Origin: CBDBND01 sp965262665
GTDB taxonomy: Bacteria > Pseudomonadota > Alphaproteobacteria > Rhodospirillales > Rhodospirillaceae
DNA: 64,000 nt
Assembly: GCA_965262665.1 (NCBI GenBank)
Contig: CBDHFR010000003.1
Location: forward strand, 62,001-126,000
Reading direction: 5' to 3'
Shown: positions 1-8,956 of the stretch, piece after piece
How positions within the stretch are numbered: position 1 is the stretch's first letter
How the letters are laid out: each line of letters opens with the position of its first letter
Made by a program: the position numbers and the translations under genes
The notes under the pieces: generated by a model
Told to the model about the DNA's origin: nothing
The model's input: only the letters and a program-made list of their open reading frames with translations
Database searches by the model: none

Positions 1-641
1 GTTCGAGCGCGGCATCGACATCTGCCACGAGACCGTACGGTACTGGTGGAACCGCTTTGGTCCGTTGTTTGCAGCCGAGATCCGGAAACGCCGCATTCAT
101 CGTGGGTCCTATTCGCTGTGGCGCTGGCATCTTGATGAGGTATTCGTCCGCATCAACGGCGAGACACATTATCTATGGCGTGCCGTTGACCATGAAGGCG
201 AAGTGCTTGAGGTCTATGCCACGAAACGGCGGGATCACAGGGCTGCGCTTGAATTCCTTAAACGTGCCATGAAGCGTTATGGCCGGCCGGCTTCGATCGT
301 CACAGATAGGCTAAAGTCATACCGGGCTGCGATGAAGATGATTGGCAATGAAGGTTGTCAAGAGACCAGGCGCTGGCTCAACAACCGGGCGGAAAACTCA
401 CATCAACCCTTCCGACGACGGGAAGGGGCAATGGCTCGGTTCAGAGACATCAAGACCTTGCAGAAATTCGCCTCCATTCACGCCTCGATCTACAACCATT
501 TCAACCACCAACGCCATCTCAACCGCCGCGATACTTTCAAACAAGCCCGAGCCACCGCCCTGGCCGAGTGGTGTCAACTTGCAGCCTAAAAGTCCTCGAT
601 TGTAGGTTCTTCAGGTCCGACCTAGTTAGTCTGACAATGCC
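1..641 (+). mobile_element. IS-A (IS6 family), 3' part, cut by the window edge
   Basis: Right-hand part of an IS6-type element. It ends in the terminal repeat TAGTCTGACAATGCC, whose reverse complement opens the other copies at 4349 and 5068. The left end lies outside the window. It is nearly identical to the complete copy at 5068-5872 on the opposite strand, so the pair could recombine by inversion. Confidence 0.9.
2..589 (+). CDS. IS6-family transposase, N-terminus outside window
   Basis: DDE transposase that cuts and joins IS-A ends, probably by replicative cointegrate formation as is usual for IS6 elements. The frame is open from base 2. Visible are the first catalytic Asp in WHLDEVF, the second in IVTDRLKSY and the Glu in NNRAENSHQPF, followed by the conserved KTLQKFASIHASIYNHFN segment near the C-terminus. 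Compared with the 231-residue copy at 5120-5815, about 35 N-terminal residues including the helix-turn-helix start are missing only because the window begins here. It ends in EWCQLAA. Confidence 0.9.
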   Translation, partial: FERGIDICHETVRYWWNRFGPLFAAEIRKRRIHRGSYSLWRWHLDEVFVRINGETHYLWRAVDHEGEVLEVYATKRRDHRAALEFLKRAMKRYGRPASIVTDRLKSYRAAMKMIGNEGCQETRRWLNNRAENSHQPFRRREGAMARFRDIKTLQKFASIHASIYNHFNHQRHLNRRDTFKQARATALAEWCQLAA

Positions 642-642
642 C

Positions 643-735
643 AGGCGAGCTATTGAAATAACGGAAGGGATTGTGCATCGCCGGAGGCTACGAGACCTTA
701 CGTCCCCGCTCAAGCCGATTTAGTCTGACAATGCC
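643..735 (-). mobile_element. IS-A 5'-end fragment
   Basis: About 93 bp that match the 5' end of IS-A on the minus strand. It holds the first codons of the transposase (MHNPFRYFNSS) and the terminal repeat ending at 735. It is the piece missing from the truncated copy at 4349-5067, so the two may once have been one element. Its outer end supplies the stop codon of the following fusion gene. Confidence 0.85.
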
Positions 736-3700
736 GTCGCGAGGGATGCACGGCGTCTTGAAGCGCTACGTAATCGATCTTGCCGGTCCCGAGTACGGGC
801 AATTCGTCAAGAACACGGATCTCTTTAGGTACAAGAATTTCAGCAACCCCGTTGTCACGCGCCCATACTTGTAACTCGGATTTGTCAGCGTCGGATCTGT
901 CGGTCATGAGAATGATCTGTTCTCCTTTACGCTCGTCCGGCAAGGCGATGGCGGCATGCTGATTGTTAGGCCAGAGCCGGCTGGCCGATCCTTCCACGGC
1001 GGTCAGGGAAACCATCTCGCCTGCAACCTTAGCGAAACGCTTGGCTCTGCCTATTATACACACAAAGCCGTCTTCATCCACATCGACAATATCGCCGGTG
1101 TCGTACCATCCGTTTTCTGGCGGTTGTATAACACCAGGGTCGTCGACCTTGAGGTACCCCAGCATGACATTGGGACCCTTCACGACCAGCCGGCCACCGT
1201 CCTTGATGCCGGGCACGGGATCGAGGCGGTGTTCAATGGAAGGCAGAAACCGTCCTACCGTTCCCGCTTTGACGTGCATGGGTGTGTTAGCGGCAAGGAC
1301 CGGTGAGGTTTCCGTCGTGCCATAGCCTTCCAGAAGGCGAATGCCAAACTTCTCGGACCAGACACGCCGAGTTTCCTCCCGCACCTTCTCCGCGCCGGCA
1401 AAGATATAACGTACGCTGTAGAAGTCGTAAGGATGAGCGACGCGCGCATAGCCGGACAGGAAGGTATCCGTGCCAAACATGATGGTGGCGTTGCTGTCGT
1501 AAACCAAAGCGGGAACGATCCGATAGTGCAACGGCGACGGGTAAAGGAATACCTTTACGCCCGAGAACAGCGGCAACAACGTGCCCCCCGTAAGCCCAAA
1601 GGAGTGAAACACCGGCAACGCATTGAACACCGTGTCGGACGCATTGAAATCAATGCGGGCGGCCAATTGATATCGGTTGGCAAGAAGGTTGCGGTGGCTC
1701 AACACCACGCCCTTGGGTACGCCTTCTGACCCGGAAGTGAATAGAACGACTGCAGGGTCATTGGGTTTCCGGTCTGCCTTAGGCAAGGCCAAACCCGGAA
1801 GTCGGCACAAAACAAGGCCCGCAAGTTTGTCGATGACCGACAGACGTTGGCGGACATCTTCCAGATAGATGATGGTGATGTCTTCAGAAAGGGCATCGAC
1901 CGTGTCTGTCAAACGGGCCATTTCGACGAAACGGCGGGAGGTCAGAATGGTTCTGATGTTCGCTGCGGTGCAGGCGTATTTGATATTGGCCAACCCGGTG
2001 GAGAAATTGAGCATGGCCGGCACCCGGCCGAAGGCCTGAAGACCGAAAAAGGTGACGCCGACGCCAAGTACGTTGGGAAGTAATACACCGACGTACTCTC
2101 CTTTCTTGGTTCTCTTCGCCAAAGCGCGGCCAAGCACCATGGACCCCAAGACCAAACCTTTGTAGGTCAATGGTTTGCGGTCCATGTCTTCTAAAATTTT
2201 GTGGTTGCCGCCGTGGATCGACTTGGCGTCAAGCAGTGCCTCAAACAAAGTTTGTTCTGTGTTGCAGGTGTTGAAAATGAGGTCGGACATCACGTCATAA
2301 AGGCGTGTGCCCGCGATTTGCCGGCGGCGACGGCCAAAAACCTCTTGTGGTAAGCTGAATGAGTGGGGTTCCAAAATCGTGATTGTGATCTTGGGGAACC
2401 ACCGTTGCCGGAGCTTTCCGGCTAACCGGCCGAAGCGCGTGTACTGGGCACCGTCGATCCGGACGGGCACAACCATGGATTCAGATTTATCAGCGACCAG
2501 GCCCGGGCCCTCGAACACCTTCATTAGAGCGCCTGTAACCGTCAACCTGCCTTCCGGGAAAATGACGCAATGGCGGTCCTTTTGCACTTCCCGAATCAAA
2601 GCCTTGATGGCCATGGGATTGGTTGGATCAAGCGGGAAGGCGTCGACAAATTGGAGGAAGAATTTCACCCACCACTTCTGGGCCACGTAGGTATTAATGG
2701 CGAACATTGGGCGGCCCGGGAGAAAAGTCGCCAACAATGGGCCATCCAGCAACGAACTGTGGTTGCCGATGATAATGGCACGTTCTCCAGCTTTATGAAT
2801 ATTTTCCAGTCCTGTGACTTCGACGCGGTAAAGTGTCTTGAAGATCCAAGTGAGAACAGAGCGCATGAGCTCCTGGGGCAGCAGACCGCAGATGTAAACG
2901 GCAACCAGAGCGTTAAGAAGGCCGATCGTAAGAAACACATCAACGACGTCGAACCCAACGGCCAGCATCAACGCGACAAAACCCATTCCGGCAGCCATGA
3001 ACGCGGCATTGAGGATGTTATTGGTGGCGATGGTCCGGGATCTTCGGTGCTTTTCCGAACGCGTTTGCAGAATCGCATAAAGGGGTACTACGTAGACGCC
3101 CCCACAAATGGCGATGGCCGCCATGTCGAACAGGATTCTCCACGTCCCGTCGACCGCCAGAAAACCAGCAACACCAATTACTTCATCGACGACCTCCTCT
3201 GACGCGAAGGACCCAGAGACGATACTCAAGTCGACAATGAACAGGGTCATGAAGACTGCGGCCAGTGGGACATATTTGGCCGAGATTTCACCACTCAGGA
3301 GTCTGTTGCAGAGCACGGACCCAACGGCAATGCCGATGGAAAATGTGACCAGAAATAACGTGACCACCGTTTCATCTGCACCGAACACCGAACTGGCGTA
3401 GGCCGGGAACTCGGCAATAAACATGGCGCCAACCAGCCAGAACCAGGATATGCCCAAAATCGAAAGGAAGACGGGTCGATTGGATTTTGCTTCACTCACC
3501 AGCGTGATCGTTTCCCCAAGGACATTGGTATTGACCTCAAGCGTCGGATCCATGGAATCCGCCGTGGGAATGAACCACGCTGCTGCCAGACCAAGAAAGG
3601 CGATCGCAAGGACAAAGGCAGAGACGATTGGCGTACCGTTGTCACCGAGAATAAGCAGTCCACCCGCTATGGTACCGATCAGGATCGCAAGAAAGGTGCC

Positions 3701-4159
3701 GGCTTCGACCAGACCATTCCCGGCGATCAACTGATGCTCTTGCAGATGCTGTGGCAGGATGCCGTACTTCAATGGGCCAAAAAAGGAGGATTGCGTCCCC
3801 ATCAAAAACAGCACGCCGATCAGAAAGGTGGAGCTTTTCGAAGCGAGAGCCAAAACACCCAGACACATGACCAGGATTTCAAAGACTTTGATGAGACGAA
3901 TCTGACGCGACTTTTCAAACTTGTCGGCCAGTTGACCGGCCAGAGCGGAAAACAGAAAGAACGGCAGGACAAAGACACCGGCGGCAACGGTGATCAGGAT
4001 TTGACCGTCAGACCCTTCCGTCAGGGCAATGTCGTAAAGAACCAGGATCACCAGCGCGTTTTTGAAAAAGTTGTCGTTCAGCGCGCCAAGGAATTGGGTA
4101 ATGAATAGAGGCAGAAACTTTCGCGATTGCATCAAGGAAAGGGAACTAAAGGACATCAA
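710..4159 (-). CDS. MFS / PlsC acyltransferase / acyl-AMP ligase fusion (LplT-Aas type)
   Basis: A 1149-residue inner-membrane protein that joins a lysophospholipid flippase-like MFS domain (about residues 10-430, multiple hydrophobic helices, LGALNDNFFKN near 25-35), a PlsC-type acyltransferase (HSSLLD at 467-472, FPEGR at 534-538) and an AMP-forming acyl ligase (LFTSGSEGVPKG at 806-817, GYGTTETSPV further on). By family knowledge this set takes up lysophospholipids and re-acylates them with activated fatty acids. The last residues (about CQTKSA) and the stop codon come from the IS-A end at 643-735, so the native C-terminus has been clipped just after the conserved GTGKIDY motif. Function is probably kept but this is not certain. 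Confidence 0.9.
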   Translation of the reverse strand: MMSFSSLSLMQSRKFLPLFITQFLGALNDNFFKNALVILVLYDIALTEGSDGQILITVAAGVFVLPFFLFSALAGQLADKFEKSRQIRLIKVFEILVMCLGVLALASKSSTFLIGVLFLMGTQSSFFGPLKYGILPQHLQEHQLIAGNGLVEAGTFLAILIGTIAGGLLILGDNGTPIVSAFVLAIAFLGLAAAWFIPTADSMDPTLEVNTNVLGETITLVSEAKSNRPVFLSILGISWFWLVGAMFIAEFPAYASSVFGADETVVTLFLVTFSIGIAVGSVLCNRLLSGEISAKYVPLAAVFMTLFIVDLSIVSGSFASEEVVDEVIGVAGFLAVDGTWRILFDMAAIAICGGVYVVPLYAILQTRSEKHRRSRTIATNNILNAAFMAAGMGFVALMLAVGFDVVDVFLTIGLLNALVAVYICGLLPQELMRSVLTWIFKTLYRVEVTGLENIHKAGERAIIIGNHSSLLDGPLLATFLPGRPMFAINTYVAQKWWVKFFLQFVDAFPLDPTNPMAIKALIREVQKDRHCVIFPEGRLTVTGALMKVFEGPGLVADKSESMVVPVRIDGAQYTRFGRLAGKLRQRWFPKITITILEPHSFSLPQEVFGRRRRQIAGTRLYDVMSDLIFNTCNTEQTLFEALLDAKSIHGGNHKILEDMDRKPLTYKGLVLGSMVLGRALAKRTKKGEYVGVLLPNVLGVGVTFFGLQAFGRVPAMLNFSTGLANIKYACTAANIRTILTSRRFVEMARLTDTVDALSEDITIIYLEDVRQRLSVIDKLAGLVLCRLPGLALPKADRKPNDPAVVLFTSGSEGVPKGVVLSHRNLLANRYQLAARIDFNASDTVFNALPVFHSFGLTGGTLLPLFSGVKVFLYPSPLHYRIVPALVYDSNATIMFGTDTFLSGYARVAHPYDFYSVRYIFAGAEKVREETRRVWSEKFGIRLLEGYGTTETSPVLAANTPMHVKAGTVGRFLPSIEHRLDPVPGIKDGGRLVVKGPNVMLGYLKVDDPGVIQPPENGWYDTGDIVDVDEDGFVCIIGRAKRFAKVAGEMVSLTAVEGSASRLWPNNQHAAIALPDERKGEQIILMTDRSDADKSELQVWARDNGVAEILVPKEIRVLDELPVLGTGKIDYVALQDAVHPSRRHCQTKSA

Positions 4160-4209
4160 AAAAACCCTTTTGTCTGGAAAAAGAGACCCGGTGAGCCCGC
4201 AAGGCGGCG

Positions 4210-4348
4210 CTAATTGAACCGGCCCCTCTTGAGGAAGTTACGAACGGCCGTAACCGTCTCAGTCTTACTATCTATGTTCCAGTGATTGGCTCTAGCGGTT
4301 GTCCAATCCTTGGCACCGGAACGAATCGTTTCGTCGAGGCGAACCACA
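4210..4348 (-). pseudogene. possible C-terminal gene remnant, unidentified
   Basis: Between the fusion gene and the IS-A end at 4349 the minus strand carries about 45 open codons that read like a natural protein tail (DETIRSGAKDWTTARANHWN, then a basic end RNFLKRGRFN and stop). The frame runs into the IS end, so the rest of the gene would have been removed by the insertion. I do not recognise the family. It may be chance coding. Confidence 0.3.
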
Positions 4349-5067
4349 GGCATTGTCAGACTAACTGGCCCGGAGCAGAAGAAGCCATAATAGAGGACTC
4401 TCAGGGTGCAAGTTGACGCCATTCGGCCAAGGCGGTGGCTCGGGCTTGTTTGAAAGTATCGCGGCGGTTGAGATGGCGTTGGTGGTTGAAATGGTTGTAG
4501 ATCGAGGCGTGAATGGAGGCGAATTTCTGCAAGGTCTTGATGTCTCTGAACCGAGCCATTGCCCCTTCCCGTCGTCGGAAGGGTTGATGTGAGTTTTCCG
4601 CCCGGTTGTTGAGCCAGCGCCTGGTCTCTTGACAACCTTCATTGCCAATCACCTTCATCGCAGCCCGGTATGACTTTAGCCTATCTGTGACGATCGAAGC
4701 CGGCCGGCCATAACGCTTCATGGCACGTTTAAGGAATTCAAGCGCAGCCCTGTGATCCCGCCGTTTCGTGGCATAGACCTCAAGCACTTCGCCTTCATGG
4801 TCAACGGCACGCCATAGATAATGTGTCTCGCCGTTGATGCGGACAAATACCTCATCAAGATGCCAGCGCCAATTCGACCAGTTGCGCCGGTCTATCCGCC
4901 TCTTCCGGATCTCGGCGGCAAACAACGGGCCAAAGCGGTTCCACCAGTACCGTACGGTCTCATGACAGATGTCGATGCCGCGCTCGAACAGGAGATCTTC
5001 AACCTGTCTCAGCGACAAGGGATAACGGACATACAGCATCACAGCGCTGCGGATGACCTCGGGCGAG
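4349..5067 (-). mobile_element. IS-A copy, 5' end removed by a second IS-A
   Basis: IS-A on the minus strand with its 3' terminal repeat at 4349. It lacks the first roughly 90 bp because the complete copy 5068-5872 abuts it within codon 11-12 of the transposase. The transposase frame (4401-5067, SSPEVIRSAV to EWRQLAP) keeps all three DDE residues but has no native start; an open frame only enters it by chance from the neighbouring copy. Two IS6 copies in direct tandem are typical products of IS6 cointegration or targeted insertion. Confidence 0.9.
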
Positions 5068-5872
5068 GGCATTGTCAGACTAACTGGCCCGGAGCAGAAG
5101 AAGCCATAATAGAGGACTCTCAGGCAGCAAGTTGACGCCATTCGGCCAAGGCGGTAGCTCGGGCTTGTTTGAAAGTATCGCGGCGGTTGAGATGGCGTTG
5201 GTGGTTGAAATGGTTGTAGATCGAGGCGTGAATGGAGGCGAATTTCTGCAAGGTCTTGATGTCTCTGAACCGAGCCATTGCCCCTTCCCGTCGTCGGAAG
5301 GGTTGATGTGAGTTTTCCGCCCGGTTGTTGAGCCAGCGCCTGGTCTCTTGACAACCTTCATTGCCAATCACCTTCATCGCAGCCCGGTATGACTTTAGCC
5401 TATCTGTGACGATCGTGGCCGGTCGGCCATAACGCTTCATGGCAAGTTTAAGGAATTCAAGCGCAGCCCTGTGATCCCGCCGTTTCGTGGCATAGACCTC
5501 AAGCACTTCGCCTTCATGGTCAACGGCACGCCATAGATAATGTGTCTCGCCGTTGATGCGGACGAATACCTCATCAAGATGCCAGCGCCAATTCGACCAG
5601 TTGCGCCGGTCTATCCGCCTCTTCCGGATCTCGGCGGCAAACAACGGGCCAAAGCGGTTCCACCAGTACCGTACGGTCTCATGGCAGATGTCGATGCCGT
5701 GCTCGAACAGGAGATCTTCGACCTGTCTCAGCGACAAGGGATAACGGACATACAGCATCACAGCGCTGCGGATGACCTCGGGCGAGCTATTGAAATAACG
5801 GAAGGGATTGTGCATCGCCGGAGGCTACGAAACCTTACGTCCCCGCTCAAGCCGATTTAGTCTGACAATGCC
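5068..5872 (-). mobile_element. IS-A, complete copy
   Basis: Complete 805-bp IS6-type element. The terminal repeats are GGCATTGTCAGACTA at 5068-5082 and its inverse at 5858-5872. The 8-bp flanks differ (CGGGCGAG left, CGGCCCGC right), so there is no target duplication; the copy arose by recombination or has since rearranged. This is the reference copy for all IS-A fragments in the window. Confidence 0.92.
5120..5815 (-). CDS. IS6-family transposase (IS-A, intact)
   Basis: 231-residue transposase, the usual IS6 length. The N-terminal region (residues 10-60, SPEVIRSAVMLYVRYPLSLR) is the DNA-binding helix-turn-helix. The DDE core shows Asp in WHLDEVF, Asp in IVTDRLKSY and Glu in NNRAENSHQP. The ATG at 5815 begins MHNPFRYFN and lies 57 bp inside the terminal repeat. 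All key residues are present, so it could mobilise the defective copies in trans. Confidence 0.95.
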   Translation of the reverse strand: MHNPFRYFNSSPEVIRSAVMLYVRYPLSLRQVEDLLFEHGIDICHETVRYWWNRFGPLFAAEIRKRRIDRRNWSNWRWHLDEVFVRINGETHYLWRAVDHEGEVLEVYATKRRDHRAALEFLKLAMKRYGRPATIVTDRLKSYRAAMKVIGNEGCQETRRWLNNRAENSHQPFRRREGAMARFRDIKTLQKFASIHASIYNHFNHQRHLNRRDTFKQARATALAEWRQLAA

Positions 5873-6176
5873 CGGCCCGCAGTTCCTTGGCAATTTTGTT
5901 CACTTTTGAAATTCCTCGCGCACGGCCCGAAAATGCGGCCCTCAACACCCGTGCGAAGCATCGAGGGCCGCGTTTGCGTGAGACCGAAGGAAAAGAGGCG
6001 CACGCAAAATTTTTGTCGGTTACGAGGGAAGGCTGCCACGGCACTTTCAAAGCGCCCATCCGCCGAATTGGCTGGGTCTTAGTAATTCGGCGCTCCGCCT
6101 ACGGCCCTCCAGCGGGCTTCATTTCTCGACAGCGCACGGCAAGCGGAGTGGTGAGAGCGTACACTAATTCGAAACG
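5873..6176. other. intergenic, no convincing gene, one stem-loop
   Basis: No coding frame here has family features. GCGGCCCTC at 5935-5943 pairs with GAGGGCCGC at 5963-5971 around a 19-nt loop, without a T-run on the plus strand. Short frames crossing the region are chance. Confidence 0.5.
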
Positions 6177-6220
6177 AAAAAAAACACCCCGTCGGACGCT
6201 GAATTCCGGCGAGGTGTTTT
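6177..6220 (-). terminator. rho-independent terminator of the HNH gene
   Basis: On the minus strand a stem formed by AAAACACCTCGCCGG and CCGACGGGGTGTTTT (two wobble or mismatched positions, 10-nt loop) is followed by a run of eight T. It begins about 20 bp past the HNH stop codon. Confidence 0.8.
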
Positions 6221-6240
6221 CGATCTTGTCAACGCGGCCT

Positions 6241-6537
6241 TTATACCATGCCACGCGCAAGTGAGTCGACATACTCACGCCATGCAACTTGTTCCGGAGT
6301 CACCGGCCCGCGATTTTCCCGCGCTGTTTTTTCAATGTGGCAACCGCGGCAAAGAGTCTGCAAACCGTTTACGTCGAAAGGGTCTTGCAGCGGTTCGCGC
6401 TCCAATGGCGTGATGTGATCGCACTCCAAGCGCCCGGGCCGGCCGCAGGAAACGCAGCGCCAGCCGTCACGCTCGAAGACAAAACGGCGCACCCGCGCCC
6501 AGCGTTTTTTGTGTAACTGATTATGATGTCGGCTCAT
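6241..6537 (-). CDS. HNH endonuclease, small phage-type
   Basis: 98-residue HNH nuclease. A Zn-binding CVSC pair is followed by the ECDHITPL segment (HNH His at residue 41), the central Asn in DVNGLQTLC and the last pair CRGCH with the final His, which completes the beta-beta-alpha-metal fold. Such small stand-alone HNH proteins occur next to phage terminases and in mobile islands; here no phage genes adjoin. The neighbour at 6550 lies only 12 bp upstream on the same strand, so they may be cotranscribed and end at the terminator at 6177-6220. The substrate is unknown. Confidence 0.85.
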   Translation of the reverse strand: MSRHHNQLHKKRWARVRRFVFERDGWRCVSCGRPGRLECDHITPLEREPLQDPFDVNGLQTLCRGCHIEKTARENRGPVTPEQVAWREYVDSLARGMV

Positions 6538-6549
6538 CGGACCGAATCT

Positions 6550-6891
6550 CTAATCAAGACAGTTCACAATTTGTCGAAATTGCTCCGCTATTTCGTTCGG
6601 TCTAAGGTAAAGTAAAACATTTTCTTGAGAGGCTAGCTTCCTGACAACAACATACACCGCGCCGGGGGTAAACGCGACGTGATCCACTTCGTCCTTACGA
6701 ATTGAAAAGAAACTGAACATTTCGTCATTTTCAGCCCGGCCAAAGAAAGACAGGTATTTCTCACCGCAAATCACCGGGAAATCTTGTGCTTCCGACCCAT
6801 CTTGTGCTTCCGACCCATCTTGTGCTTCCGACCCAATGGGAATGACGCCCACAAAAAGGGCAGTCAAGGTCCCGATCAATCCTTTTATCAT
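6550..6891 (-). CDS. small exported protein with GSEAQD repeats
   Basis: 113 residues. A hydrophobic N-terminus (MIKGLIGTLTALFVGVIPIG) looks like a signal peptide and leads into three perfect GSEAQD hexapeptide repeats. The remainder (about residues 38-113) contains two Cys (VICGEKY, IVNCLD) that could form a disulfide. No family is recognised. It lies 12 bp upstream of the HNH gene on the same strand. The repeat sits at the expected signal peptidase site, so changes in copy number would move the mature N-terminus. Confidence 0.6.
   Translation of the reverse strand: MIKGLIGTLTALFVGVIPIGSEAQDGSEAQDGSEAQDFPVICGEKYLSFFGRAENDEMFSFFSIRKDEVDHVAFTPGAVYVVVRKLASQENVLLYLRPNEIAEQFRQIVNCLD
6783..6836. 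repeat. three tandem 18-bp repeats
   Basis: Units at 6783-6800, 6801-6818 and 6819-6836 are identical except for the last base. Each encodes one GSEAQD hexapeptide in the gene at 6550-6891. The period is a multiple of three, so slippage keeps the frame. Confidence 0.95.
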
Positions 6892-7025
6892 CTACCGCTC
6901 CCTTGCGTTCCGAGCCTTATTAAACAATTGCGTATCTCAGTTTTCGGGCGGGCCGGTCAAAGGCGCTTTCAGCGAGTCCACACGCAATGATCGCAGCGCT
7001 TAAAACGTCAATCCGGCCCCTCGAT

Positions 7026-7253
7026 GGGGCTGTCACACTAACAGGGTGACTCGTTACTGATGGCGCAGTAATGTCTCTGGATGCAGAAAATCTCCTATGC
7101 CCGATACCGATTTCCACCCGTATGATTTCCCGAAAGACATTGCGCCAGTTTCGTAACCAAGCAATGGGCCCATGACAAACCGCCATCGCCAACCTTTTAG
7201 CAGGACTTCTGTGCTAACTGCACATAACTACAGTTCAACAACGTGACAATGCC
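7026..7253. mobile_element. MITE-like internal deletion derivative of IS-B
   Basis: 228 bp that keep both ends of IS-B (about 95 bp of the 5' end with the first transposase codons, and about 130 bp of the 3' end) joined at a point where about 570 bp are missing. The terminal repeats (CTGTCACACTAACAGG left, ACGTGACAATGCC right) resemble those of the full copies at 7843 and 22418. It encodes no transposase but could be moved by IS-B transposase in trans. Confidence 0.85.
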
Positions 7254-7301
7254 CGTTTGAACACGAGCAGACATGCTAGCCAAGAAGAAGGGAGCCAAAG
7301 G

Positions 7302-7772
7302 GTGACAAAATACGGTGTGCTTATGCTGGCTATGATCCTCACCGCGGCATGCGCAGGGCAAGGACCACTTGAAACCGTTGGCGCGATCGTTACCGCGCCA
7401 ATCATGGCGCCGACTATGTTCTTTGCAGCACGGGTCAACGATCGCGAGGCATTCCTGGAAAGAGCAAGGCAAAACCATAGGACTTTGTCTCCAATAGATG
7501 CGCAGTCGAAGGAGAAGGCCAGAGTCACTCTCGAACAGGCACTTGATCGCGGCGTGGTTGATGAGGGAATTTACTGGCAGAACGATAACGACGAGGGTGG
7601 GTACGCAGCGGGCGGGGCAACTGTGCTGCGGTTAGAGGGATCCGGCGATCAAGGGATTTGCCGTGAAGTTTTGATCGAGACCGTTGTCGCGGATCGTTCG
7701 ACTGATCAGCGTGTGCGGCTGTACTGCTGGGCCGGAAGCGGATGGATCGCGCACGCACCTGGAAACCCTTGA
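7302..7772 (+). CDS. small lipoprotein, outer-membrane surface type
   Basis: 156 residues from the GTG at 7302, chosen because GAAGAAGGGAG lies just upstream and the next residues form a lipoprotein signal (VTKYGVLMLAMILTAACAG, lipobox LTAAC). The C-terminal half has a paired-Cys pattern (GICREVLIETV, VRLYCWAGSGWIAH) resembling small surface-antigen lipoproteins that end in a CxxxDGxW-like segment. The role is unknown. The gene begins 48 bp after the MITE and is followed by the 44-bp inverted repeat at 7794. Confidence 0.65.
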   Translation: MTKYGVLMLAMILTAACAGQGPLETVGAIVTAPIMAPTMFFAARVNDREAFLERARQNHRTLSPIDAQSKEKARVTLEQALDRGVVDEGIYWQNDNDEGGYAAGGATVLRLEGSGDQGICREVLIETVVADRSTDQRVRLYCWAGSGWIAHAPGNP

Positions 7773-7842
7773 CACCACTTTACCAGTGGCGTGGGCATTG
7801 TCAGACTAAAATCGTATGTTAGAATTTTCCCGTTGTTGAGCC

Positions 7843-8646
7843 GGAACTGTCACATTAACAGGGTGACCAGCCGCTGATGGCGCAGTAGTGTCGCTGGATG
7901 CAGAACATCTCCTATTCCCGATACCGCTTTCCACCCGCGATCATTCAGCACGCTGTCTGGCTGTATTACCGGTTTCCCCTCAGCTACCGAGATATTGAAG
8001 ATCTGCTCGCTCAACGTGGTGTTGATGTTTCTTATGAAACGGTGCGGCGCTGGGCACTGAAGTTCGGGCAAGCCTATGCCCGGAGACTGAGGACAACGCG
8101 CCCTCGAGCGGATGTCCGGTGGCACCTTGATGAGGTGTTCGTTTCCATCGCCGGCAAGCGGATGTATCTATGGCGCGCTGTCGATAGTGAAGGCGAAGTG
8201 CTGGATATCCTGGTTCAGTCACGCAGAAACAAGAAGGCAGCGCTCAAGGTGATACGCAAACTGTTGAAAAAGCAAGGCTTTGTCCCAGATACTTTCATCA
8301 CAGACAAACTGCCATCTTATGGTGCTGCTCTGAAGGATTTGGGCCTTATCAGGCACCATGATTTTGGTGGCAGGAAGAACAACCGAGCCGAGAATTCTCA
8401 CTTACCAGTCCGACAGAGGGAACGACGCATGCAGCGTTTCAAATCGGCTCGATCAGCGCAGCGGTTTCTCTCTACCCACGCCACCGTCTACAACACCTTC
8501 AACGTCCAACGCCATCTGATATCCCGAAAGACATTACGCCAGTTTCGCAACCACGCAATGGGCCTGTGGCAAACCGTCACCGCTGCCGCTTGAGCTTGAG
8601 TTCTATGCCAATTCGCAGCACGACCGTTCAATAACGTGACAATACC
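7843..8646 (+). mobile_element. IS-B (IS6 family), complete copy 1
   Basis: 804 bp from GGAACTGTCACATTAACAGG to ATAACGTGACAATACC. Almost identical to the copy at 22418-23221. The flanking 8-mers differ, so no target duplication is seen. Confidence 0.92.
7898..8593 (+). CDS. IS6-family transposase (IS-B copy 1)
   Basis: 231 residues with an N-terminal helix-turn-helix (IIQHAVWLYYRFPLSYRDIE) and a DDE core: Asp in WHLDEVFVSI, Asp in FITDKLPSY, Glu in NNRAENSHLPVRQRE. It differs from the second copy at only a few residues. It is related to, but clearly distinct from, the IS-A transposase. It appears functional. The ATG at 7898 is 56 bp inside the left end. Confidence 0.95.
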   Translation: MQNISYSRYRFPPAIIQHAVWLYYRFPLSYRDIEDLLAQRGVDVSYETVRRWALKFGQAYARRLRTTRPRADVRWHLDEVFVSIAGKRMYLWRAVDSEGEVLDILVQSRRNKKAALKVIRKLLKKQGFVPDTFITDKLPSYGAALKDLGLIRHHDFGGRKNNRAENSHLPVRQRERRMQRFKSARSAQRFLSTHATVYNTFNVQRHLISRKTLRQFRNHAMGLWQTVTAAA

Positions 8647-8768
8647 TACGGCATCACAGCGCTGCGGATGACCTCGGGCGAGCTATTGAAATAACGGAAG
8701 GGATTGTGCATCGCCGGAGGCTACGAGACCTTACGTCCCCGCTCAAGCCGATTTACTCTGACAATGCC
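8647..8768 (-). mobile_element. IS-A 5'-end fragment
   Basis: 122 bp of the IS-A 5' end on the minus strand: about 20 codons of the transposase start (MHNPFRYFNSSPEV) and the terminal repeat ending at 8768. It directly abuts the end of IS-B. Confidence 0.88.
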
Positions 8769-8956
8769 CTTTTTTGTATCTACAATTGACAGTACATATG
8801 GTCTAGAAGTAGGCCAATCGGTCAGATCCGGTGAATAAAGACTTGGAAATGGAAATTACGTTTTCAAAAAACTGCCAAGGTTTTCTAGAGAACTGGATGA
8901 CGCTTCGCGAGCCAGAAGATCCAGTGGTTACCCTGTCGACTTTCCGGGATAACCCC

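Noticed and set aside
4401..5354. 317-codon frame spanning two IS-A copies
   Set aside because: Its first 85 codons are an out-of-frame reading of the neighbouring IS-A; only the part from 5067 down is transposase, so it is a truncated pseudogene and not a longer variant protein.
5887..6264. 125-codon frame after the complete IS-A
   Set aside because: Low-information Arg-rich translation that crosses the terminator of the HNH gene; no start signal.
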